This document shows, piece by piece, positions 21,064 to 29,418 of a stretch of DNA of 64,000 nt; the first letter of the stretch is position 1; every line of letters starts with the position of its first letter. Below the pieces are notes generated by a model that ran no database searches, was not told the origin of the DNA, and saw nothing but the letters and a program-made list of their open reading frames with translations. Source of the DNA: Capniomyces stellatus (lineage: Eukaryota; Kickxellomycota; Harpellomycetes; Harpellales; Legeriomycetaceae); NCBI GenBank assembly GCA_001661515.1, contig LUVW01000015.1, positions 637,499 to 701,498 of the forward strand, written 5' to 3'. The position numbers were made by a program, and so were the translations under genes.

Positions 21064-22428
21064 ATGAACGAGACCTTGGGGGTATCAGCGGCAGAGCAGT
21101 TGATATTGGAGAGTATAATAGGGATACGGCACAGATTAGCGGTGCTTCGAAAGGATCGGAACAATTATTACAAGGCGGAGGATGTGGTGTCGATTTATAA
21201 GGATTTGCTTGGGGAGGTGAAGAAGTTGCAGGTGACACGGGAGAGCGAGAAGAATGATCGAGATGAGTATAGCAATCGGCTGGATAGTGTTTTGGATGAT
21301 TGTTTCCAGTTGATAAGTTTATTTTATATGGCGTTGGGGAAGAACCACGAGATACCAGCGACGTATGTGCAGTTGGTGACGATTAAGCAGAATTTGTATA
21401 TGATAAGTGACAGTGGGGTGTATACGCTTGAGGATTTGGAGGCGTTTAAGGAGAGGTTGGGGGAGATAGAGGGGATAGTGGAGAAGAGTGAGCAGGGAGT
21501 GGTGGGAGGAGTGGGGGGAGAGTTGGGAGGGAACCCGGAGGTGTTGTTAGTGGAGAGGAAGCTTCGGCAGTGCAAGAGGGCGTTGTTTGAGTTGGAGGAG
21601 TCGATAAAGACGGTGAGTCCTAGTTTGGAGGAGGTGTATAGTGGGTTAGTGGGGGTGCGGGGGCGGTTGATGGCGATAAATGCGGCGTGCAATGGGAAGG
21701 GGATGGAGTATAAGGAGGCGGGTAAGGAGGTGAAAATGTACCAGAAGGAGTTATTGGAGGTGGACGACTTGCGGGTGAATGGAAAGTTTGTTGGGGAGGA
21801 TGGGGAGGTGCTTTTGGGGCAAGCGAGAGTGGCGGGACTGCTGGACGAGTGTTTTGAGATGGTGCACGGGTTGTTGGCGGAGGGGGAAGCGGTTCCAGAC
21901 GACATGAAGCCGTTGTATGAGAGGTTGATAGAGACGAAGCTGCAACTGGAGAAATTGATGTTGACGCGGCGGTGGTCGTTGCGGGAAACGGACTTGTGGA
22001 GTTTCCAGGTACAGCTGCAAGACATAGATGCGTTGCGGGATAACGGAAACTTTATGGACTTGGACAACCAGCCTTTGCCACCTCAGGCACAGGCCGTGCT
22101 GAACTACCTGCTGCACAAGTGCTACTCGCTGCTGTACAAGTTACTGAGCAGTTCAGAACCGATTGCAGAGAGTTTGATGCCGATTCATAACCAGCTGCGG
22201 ACGTTGCGGCGGTGTTTGATTGAGGTGAAGAAGTACGGCGGACCATTTACTGCACGTGACATGTACCCTTATCAAATGAAGCTGTTTAGCATAGATAACC
22301 TGCGGACGAATGGGCGGTTTATGGATGAGTTTGGGAATGTTCCAGAGGGTCAAGGGATAATTATGACGTTACTGAATGAATGTTATGACATTGTACATGA
22401 GCTAATATCCAATGAAGTTGAAGAGTAG
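21064..22428 (+). CDS. DUF2408 domain protein (RGL1-like)
   Basis: A single exon encodes 454 residues. The first in-frame ATG at 21064 is taken as the start; the frame extends upstream only through non-ATG codons. The protein has tandem copies of a module typical of fungal DUF2408: a helix ending 'YERLxxxxxxLxxL', then 'L..xDxLRxNGKFxDxxGxxxxGQ', then 'LLxECxxxxxxL'. Clear copies occur at about residues 178-280 (VDDLRVNGKFVGEDGEV), 290-370 (IDALRDNGNFMDLDNQP) and 375-450 (IDNLRTNGRFMDEFGNVPEGQG), plus a weaker N-terminal one. The family includes yeast Rgl1, linked to Rho1 signalling; a direct role here is inference. The stop lies 155 bp from the stop of the convergent BMS1 gene. The sense strand is very G-rich until about 22050 and then C-richer. 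Confidence 0.85.
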   Translation: MNETLGVSAAEQLILESIIGIRHRLAVLRKDRNNYYKAEDVVSIYKDLLGEVKKLQVTRESEKNDRDEYSNRLDSVLDDCFQLISLFYMALGKNHEIPATYVQLVTIKQNLYMISDSGVYTLEDLEAFKERLGEIEGIVEKSEQGVVGGVGGELGGNPEVLLVERKLRQCKRALFELEESIKTVSPSLEEVYSGLVGVRGRLMAINAACNGKGMEYKEAGKEVKMYQKELLEVDDLRVNGKFVGEDGEVLLGQARVAGLLDECFEMVHGLLAEGEAVPDDMKPLYERLIETKLQLEKLMLTRRWSLRETDLWSFQVQLQDIDALRDNGNFMDLDNQPLPPQAQAVLNYLLHKCYSLLYKLLSSSEPIAESLMPIHNQLRTLRRCLIEVKKYGGPFTARDMYPYQMKLFSIDNLRTNGRFMDEFGNVPEGQGIIMTLLNECYDIVHELISNEVEE

Positions 22429-22444
22429 TTAATAGTAGTAGCAG

Positions 22445-22445
<1 letters not shown>

Positions 22446-22476
<31 letters not shown>
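22446..22476. repeat. ATT/TTA microsatellite
   Basis: About ten TTA units lie just after the DUF2408 stop codon, in the short convergent intergenic region. Confidence 0.85.
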
Positions 22477-22480
<4 letters not shown>

Positions 22481-22583
22481 TTGTTTTTATTAAAATTAAA
22501 ATAATTAAAAAAAAGAAATTAAATATAAAATAAAAGAATTAAAGTAGGTAAATATATAGAGAATATAAAAGGAGGAAGGAAAC

Positions 22584-24761
22584 CTAAACTTTCTGATTGT
22601 TTAGGATTTCAGACTTGTTTTTAGAAGATAAACCTTCTTTTCTAAAGTGATCCTTTCTAACGCGTTTAGACTTTTCGAGTTTGAGTTGATCGATTTTCTG
22701 GCGTTTGATGGACATTTTGAGTTTATTTTCAGAAGATTTGAGTTTGCGTTTAGCGAGTTTGTCATTGTTGAGGGTGTTGATTTGGTTGATGAGGTTAGAG
22801 ATTTTAGATTGGTTAGGGTCAGCGATGACAGCGCGGGAGGCAATGTAGGACTTGTTGGATTTAGAGAGTTTGACGAGATTTTTAGGTTTAGATTTGTAAG
22901 GGAGGGAAGCGGCGAGTTTTTTGGGGATGGAGAGGGGGTTGAATTTGCGGTCGGGGCGTTGAATGGGTTTGTATGCGCTGTCAGACTTTGAGGGGATGGG
23001 GATTTGAAGATCACGGCGGATGTCGAGGGTGAGTTTCATTCCGGACCAAGAGCGTTTGTTGGAGAGGAGGAGACTAGTGACGGGATTATAGAACTTTTTA
23101 GGGGTAATAGTGTACCAGGCGCGGAGAAAGACGATATCACTCATGAGGATTTTGTCTTCAAAAGTAGCACGGAATGCGCCAAGAGGCGATTTAAGGGCTT
23201 TTTTAACCTGTCCACGAATTCCACTAACGGTGCGAAGTTGGGCACCTTCAAAGCGAGCGACTTCAAGAGGAGAATTGAACATATTTTTGACAAAGGCACT
23301 GTTTTTGTGGATTTTAACGGGCACACCAGTGAGTTTGAGTTTCTTGACGATTTCAACAGACTGATCAACGTCTAAAACAACACCAGTTGCACAGATCCGG
23401 AAGTTTGTTGTTACTTTTGACGCGCTTTGGACACAGCAGAACCCAGTGTTTGGTGCCGATATTGGCCCGTAAAACACGGCAAGACAATGCATATGTTCAG
23501 GCGTGTACTTTAACATCCGTGTCTTTATCCGGTCTGATATCGCATACGTCGGAATCGACTGGAACCGTCTCCATCCAACTGAGAAAATCACTGGGTCGTT
23601 CGTCTTTAGAATCTTTCTGTGCCATCGATGCCGTTTTATTCGTGTTTGCACAAACCCAAAACTCATTTCTGTTGCCAGTAATCCCCCAACTATAATCGGG
23701 TAGTTTGGATCAAAGTACTCCACAAACTCATATGGCACCTCGTTTATCTCCACTCGCACGTATTGCCCTGGCCGGAATCCCTCCACCAACCCCCGCAAGT
23801 TCACGTCATCGTCCTCAAACTCTTTTCGGTTGATTTCCATCTGCCTCTCATAATCCAGCTTTTGCTGCGTCATCATGTCGTCTCCCTCTTCATCTCCTCC
23901 ATCTCTATCTTTACTTCCATCCTCTTCATCTCCTCCGTCGTACGTCATGTCAAACCTCTTCTTTAATGCCAACTTTTTTCTTTCCAACTCTATCATTTCC
24001 TCGTCTTTTTTTACCTCTACTTTTTCTCCTGTCTCTAAATCCTCAAAATCTCCTTCAACATCACTACCTTCTCTTTCCCCTCCCTCTTCCTCTTCCTCTT
24101 CCTCTTCTTCCTCCTCATCCCCATCCTCTTCATTATTGTTCTTGTTCTTGTTCTTTTTATTACTGTATCCTGTTGATCCATTAATAAATCTTCCATTTAG
24201 ATTTGGCATCAACTTTTCCAAATCTATTTCCTTGCTAAAGTCAAAATACTTTATTTCACTTTTACATGAATCATACATCATTTCTTCAACTATACTCTTT
24301 CTTTTATTCTCATTTTCCTCATTTTCCTCATTTTCCATTTCTTTTTTACTTTGTTGTTCCTTTTCCAATTTCTTTTTCAACTTTCCCAACTTGAAAAAGT
24401 CTTCTCCTTCTTTTTCATTATCATCTTCACTATCCTCTCCTACTTTTTTATTTCCTCTTCCGTTTATTCCTTGTCCTTGTCCTTGTCCTTGTTCTCCATA
24501 TACCATATCCATCAAATTCACTCTTTGACTTCCATAAAATCCAATTGTATTCTTTCCAAATCTCTTGATATGCATCTTTTCCTCTTCCTCATTTTCTTCT
24601 TCTGATAGTTCAAACTCTGAATCACTATCTGCAAACGCTATTTCTTCATCCTGATCTAGTTCTTCTCCTTCTTTACCTTTACCTTTACCTCTAGATTCTT
24701 CCGATATTCCACTCCCCATTGGCTGTGCTCTTCTCCTAACTCTTCCACCACTCTTTTCATT

Positions 24762-24793
<32 letters not shown>

Positions 24794-26222
24794 GATCATA
24801 TTCGTCACCTGACTCTAAATCTTCAAGCTCGTCTCCCGATTGGTCAAAATCTCCTGATTCTTCCTCGTCATCTGATTGGTCAAAATCTTCAATCCCCACT
24901 GTTTTGCTTCCACTAAACAGCTGGAACTCAGATGCCTTCAGTTTCTCTGTTGCTGAATACTCCAGATCCTGAAGCCCCATCACCATCTTCTCGCCCTGTC
25001 CAAACGCAATCGAGTTGTTGATCATATCCTCTTCAGGATCGGCCTTTTCGTCTCCATCTTGGTTTGCTATTTGCCTTGTAAAGTTTCCTGGAACATTGAT
25101 GTAAACCGCATCTTTATCGAAAATCAGTCCTCCGACATCGCTCATTGGTGCGTAGATCAGCTTTTGCTTCTCGTCCAATCGTTTTCGCTCCTTTGTTGGC
25201 AATGGGCACGGGTCTGGCAACGCCGTTATCGACTTGACCTTGAAGTCTCCTGCACCTGGAATGTGGATATCCATGTTGTTTTTCATGTTTGTTCCCCGCA
25301 AGTACCCATAAAGCGTGATTCTCCTGTTGCTCTTCTTCTCCTTCCTAATCACCTCCCGCTCCGTCAGATCCTCCAACCGGTCCGCCACCAAGTAGCTGTG
25401 CGTGTTGTGGAACACCATTGGTCGGAACTTCATCACCGATATAAATCGCGACAGATTCAGAATCTCCTGGTCCGGGTACCGCCCATTGATCACCCCAGAC
25501 AGGTAAAACAACTTTGCCCCCGAGTATATCTCCGTCCAGAACCGGTGCTTCAACATCTTCTTCCTGTTGCTCAGCTTCTTGCTGTCCCTGAACTTGTCCA
25601 AGTACGTCAGCACCCCCATGATCTTTGGGAATCCGTGCGTCTGCAGAATATTCAGAAACTCAAACGTCTCCATCTCAAATCCATAGTTTCCATCTATCGT
25701 CAACAACACCAAATCCGCCACCTTTGCTATATCTATCATCCCATTCATATCGTTCATCCCCTCCATAAACGTTATCCTCTGCTTCTTTCCACTAACTACC
25801 GTTATTGGCCCCCTAATCTCTCTCAACGTATGCTTTGTATACCGCTTCACCAACGACTTTATCAACGTTGTCTTTCCCGTCTATTTCATTTTCATTATTC
25901 TCTATTATTCTTTATATTTTCATTTCTATTATCCCTTTTTATATATTATTTATATTATTTCTTTTTTTTTTACCTTTGGTGGCCCCACTACTGCTACCAC
26001 TATTGGCGCTGGAATCACTGGTGTTCTATCTACCAACGGTACGTGCAACTTCTTTTCATTCTTTTCAATCCTTCTAATCGCCATCTTGTTTGCTCGGTTT
26101 CCCGACTGCATTGCAAACGCCTTTGGATTGTTCTTTTCCGCATTCTTCTTCTTGTTGTTCTTTCCCCCCGCTCCAACCTTTTGCACTCTGTGCGACTTGT
26201 TACTCTGCTTATCTCCGTCCAT
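22584..26222 (-). CDS. BMS1: Ribosome biogenesis GTPase BMS1, two exons
   Basis: Exon 1 is 26222-25974 and exon 2 is 25880-22584, separated by a 93-nt intron in phase 0, giving 1181 residues, about the yeast Bms1 length. The intron falls inside the P-loop codons: GPPK is at the end of exon 1 and [16 protein letters not shown] at the start of exon 2, then [16 protein letters not shown], the Bms1/Tsr1 GTPase signature. Middle residues about 330-770 are acidic Glu/Asp/Ser-rich (24 kb region). The C-terminal part has the conserved [16 protein letters not shown] and [10 protein letters not shown] blocks and a Lys-rich tail. In the family, Bms1 is a nucleolar GTPase that delivers Rcl1 to the pre-40S particle and is needed for early pre-rRNA cleavage. 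The upstream sense strand is purine-rich. Confidence 0.95.
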
Positions 26223-26964
26223 TTTTTCCTTTTTCCTTTTTCTTTTCCTCCTTGATCAATCAATTGATCCCTTTTTTTTCAATACTTTGTTGTTTTTGCT
26301 GTTTTTCTATACCCCAATCTATTCCTTTACAGTCTCTATATGCTTTAAATCTCCTCTTTTTTTTCCAATTCAATCCGCTATTTATTGTCTTGTTTTTTCT
26401 TAATCAAAAGTCTACTTTTATTTTCTTTTACTTGATTGTGAATCTTTTTATTTATTTGGATCAACTTTTTTTTATTTTTCTTTACTTTTTTACTTTTTAT
26501 TTTTATTTTTTCAATTTCAAACGAAGAAAAAAAAAATTTTTTTATCCCAGATTTACTAGTATTACCAAAATCCACAAATTAATTGATTTTTCCTTTCACA
26601 ACTAAACAATTTAAAAGGTTATTTTTGATTTGTCTCTTATTGGCCAGCAATAATCCCCATTTCCCACTTTAAACCTTCCCTTTCTTTTTTTTTTTCCTTT
26701 TTAGCTCTAAAACTTGCGAATTCTGTCAGTAACCATTGTCAAACTACACCACAACTCACACTAAACCAGAAACAGTCAATGTATATGCAATGTATTTGAT
26801 ACAATATTAAAAATACTGGTACTTTTCAACCTGCAAAAGCACTACATGTTTCAAAAAAAAAAAAAAAACTATGCTTAATCTTTTAGTAAATCCAATTAAC
26901 AGCATATATAACAATAGGGATGACCAACACACACACCACCCCCCCACCTCACACACACAAATGC
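26223..26964. other. Upstream region of BMS1 and 3' flank of secreted protein gene
   Basis: 26223-26540 is T-rich on the + strand (polypurine in the BMS1 sense). The rest is AT-rich. No coding signal is seen. Confidence 0.5.
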
Positions 26965-27537
26965 TTAACGAACAGGCGAATACAACCGAAACGAGCACCC
27001 CTGTTTTTCAGGTTTAACTGCTCTTTCGCCGTCATTAATCCTCAAGTACTCGTAGCTTTTGGTACACTTGTTGTTCACATAGCACGATTTTCCTTCAATG
27101 TAAAAGCTTTCCTCCAGATCTATAGCAGACTTAAAACCATGAGATCTTTTCAAGCCAATTGGATAATGACAAACCACATTGCGCTTCTGAGCTTTTTTCA
27201 TTTCGCCACCTATCACCCATTCTCGAGTGCTGATTATTGTGACCTCTTTGTGCTTGCCCGGATACGTACATATCTCCTTTATAAAATATTTTTTCTTGGC
27301 GCTATTCATTTCAAAGTTCTCGCCTGGATACGGCACCATTATATACCCCGTTATCGTTGTGTCCTCTTGATACGGATCCAACCATTCAACTGCTTCTTTG
27401 AACATGTAATCATTAGACAGTTCCAAACACTCTGTTTCTGAACTCGCTTTCATGTTAAAATTTGCACCCGATAGCACCAATTTTAACAACACCACCAAAA
27501 CCCCCAAATGATGTATAATTCTTTTAGCATTCGCCAT
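26965..27537 (-). CDS. Small secreted six-Cys protein, unknown family
   Basis: A single exon encodes 190 residues. The N-terminus MANAKRIIHHLGVLVVLLKL and following residues form a signal peptide cleaved near residue 24-26. The mature part has six cysteines (in ECLEL, ICTYPG, VVCHYP, KSCYV, NKCTK, QGCSF), enough for three disulfides, and ends RLYSPVR. There is no transmembrane segment or GPI tail, so it is probably secreted in soluble form. I do not recognise the family. A decayed relative lies 640 bp further along the same strand (28178-28645), so this is a locally duplicated gene. AT-rich TATA-like sequence (TATATATT, TTATAAAA on the minus strand) sits 65-85 bp upstream of the ATG. Confidence 0.72.
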   Translation of the reverse strand: MANAKRIIHHLGVLVVLLKLVLSGANFNMKASSETECLELSNDYMFKEAVEWLDPYQEDTTITGYIMVPYPGENFEMNSAKKKYFIKEICTYPGKHKEVTIISTREWVIGGEMKKAQKRNVVCHYPIGLKRSHGFKSAIDLEESFYIEGKSCYVNNKCTKSYEYLRINDGERAVKPEKQGCSFRLYSPVR

Positions 27538-27600
27538 GTATCTTGACTTATTTTCGATTTACTATTTTTATAGTAATATTTATAATGTACCTTTTTCACT

Positions 27601-27620
27601 TTTATAAAATATATAAACTG
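27601..27620 (-). promoter_or_regulatory. TATA-like element of the six-Cys secreted protein gene
   Basis: The minus strand reads TTTATATATTTTATAAA, 65-85 bp before the ATG at 27537. This is the best-placed TATA-like element in the window. Confidence 0.35.
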
Positions 27621-28064
27621 TTACGTTGTTTAAAATAATAAATGCAATTGTCTGCTCGACTGCTGGTATTTATAAAATTGCAAATTGAACTCACAACTAT
27701 ACATTACAGCCCCATTCTAATTCTTTACTTCTTTTTCTTTTCTCTCAACGTCAACTGAAATACGTTTACTCATATGTCTTGATCAAATATTTGTTATATA
27801 TTATCACCCTGTCTATATTCAACACCAAGCTGCTACATATCAATATATGAACTCGGTTACTCTAACCGGCCGTCAACTATAAACTAGTTTAATTCGATTT
27901 TCTAATGTCATTATTATTGATTTTCTACAATTTACCTTCACAACTAGTATTAATACTATATTTAATACAAAAATAATATGAACCACCAGACATAATTTGC
28001 ATACATAGAGCGGTGCTACTGTGTTTACAGAAACTAGATGTACAACAAAATGAATATACAGCAA

Positions 28065-28081
28065 ACCCCCCCCCCCCCCCC
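28065..28081. repeat. Run of 17 C
   Basis: An uninterrupted poly-C tract followed by eight A, in AT-rich intergenic DNA. Confidence 0.95.
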
Positions 28082-28177
28082 AAAAAAAATTGAATGCAAA
28101 CCAACTAACACTCGATATTGGGTTCTGCTGAAGCCAAAAGAAAAAAGAAATAAAAAAAAAGTAAATAATATCTTTTT

Positions 28178-28645
28178 TAACGAACAGGGGAATACAGCTC
28201 AAAGGTACATCCGAGCATGGATGTTCTTCATATACCTCATTTGTCTGTATTATATTCAAACGTGAAGCCTTTGATGCACTTTTTTTTTATCAAAGTAACA
28301 CGGGTTTACCTAGATATATCGTCTTTCATCCAATTCAATGTAATATTTAAAACTCGGTGTGTCCGAGTTGTAAACAGGGCAATGAAAAACCATTGCAAGC
28401 TCGTCTTTTTGTTATATACTCATCTTCTGTTGCCCAAACATGTGTTCCGAATCTGGTGATGCTTTCAGAGACTATCGCATCTTTAAAATACTCGTCATTA
28501 GACAACAGTTTACACTTTGCGAATGACTTTGCAGGTATCGTGGAATGTTTGGAACTCTGTGATCCTTGCACAAAATAAACCAATTTCACTAGACAAAAAA
28601 TCTAGTAAACCAACATATTCATACTTTCTTCATTTTAACTATTTA
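28178..28645 (-). pseudogene. Decayed paralogue of the six-Cys secreted protein
   Basis: On the minus strand the 3' end encodes GCTFELYSPVR then stop (about 28179-28214), matching GCSFRLYSPVR at the end of the intact gene at 26965-27537. Further upstream, KKCIKGFTFEY near 28240-28275 matches the NKCTKSYEY region, FKYYIELDE near 28330 matches SFYIEGK, and CKLLSNDEYFKDAI near 28485-28525 matches CLELSNDYMFKEAV. The pieces lie in different frames with stops between them. The signal-peptide-like N-terminus (about 28575-28640, with LVYxIFCLVKLVYFV) carries an in-frame TAG. Order is preserved throughout, so this is a tandem duplicate that has lost its reading frame. Confidence 0.7.
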
Positions 28646-29418
28646 AAATGTATATATACAGTCAGAGACAAGTCAACCCAATTCTTTGTTGATCCTTTAA
28701 AGTGAAAATTAACAACATGTTGTTAGAGATGCTCTTGTATGCATCAGAACATTGTATTTACGAATAACAACCGCTCTTCAGTTAACCTTCATTTACCAGG
28801 GTTTTTGTTGTTATGTAGAATAACAGGAACTTTTGATAAACTAAACAGTGGATATTCGGATGTGTTCTGGATCAAGTTTGTGTAATACCAATACTGGATT
28901 GTAAAAAACTAGTTTGGTTGAAAGCGAGCGATAACGATGGTTTTTTTTGTTGCTATACCAGAATCGTGGCATAGCTTCGTTAGCTGTACATGCGCACTTT
29001 ATTTGGCTGTGGTTGTGTGAAAGATTATCAAATTAGTTACACTTTAAAGAAAAACAGGGTCAAAAAGTTTGAAGAAAAAAAAACACCACTGGCCAATAAC
29101 CAGCCGATAATCACCAATTTGTAAAACTGGTGATTAAAAAGCACTGTTTTTAATAATACCAACAAAAAAAAGGCAACACTAATGGCTGATTTAAGTACGT
29201 TGTCGAAATCAGAGCAAAACAGCAAACGAAAAAAAAAGCTACCAAACAAAAAAAAAGTAGAGAAATAAAGTCCAAAAAGCATCTTTCAGTTGTTTTTTCT
29301 TCTCCCTCAAGTAAAGTAAAAGTGTATAGAGATGCTTAAGTTCATAGCGATACAACGGAATTGGTTAAACTGAGAAAGGCAAACAGGACAGTAAAAGAAT
29401 TTAGAACTAGATTTACAA
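28646..29418. other. Intergenic, no gene seen
   Basis: This is AT-rich DNA upstream of the ankyrin gene. A-rich runs occur at 29060-29280. No coding or structured RNA signal is seen. Confidence 0.5.

Larger units (their letters stand above)
27538..28177. other. Intergenic region between secreted gene and its decayed copy
   Basis: This stretch is very AT-rich. It contains TATA-like sequence at 27601-27620 and a run of 17 C at 28065-28081. No gene is seen. Confidence 0.5.

Noticed and set aside
24059..24528. Ser-rich open frame on the + strand
   Set aside because: Antisense to the acidic region of BMS1.
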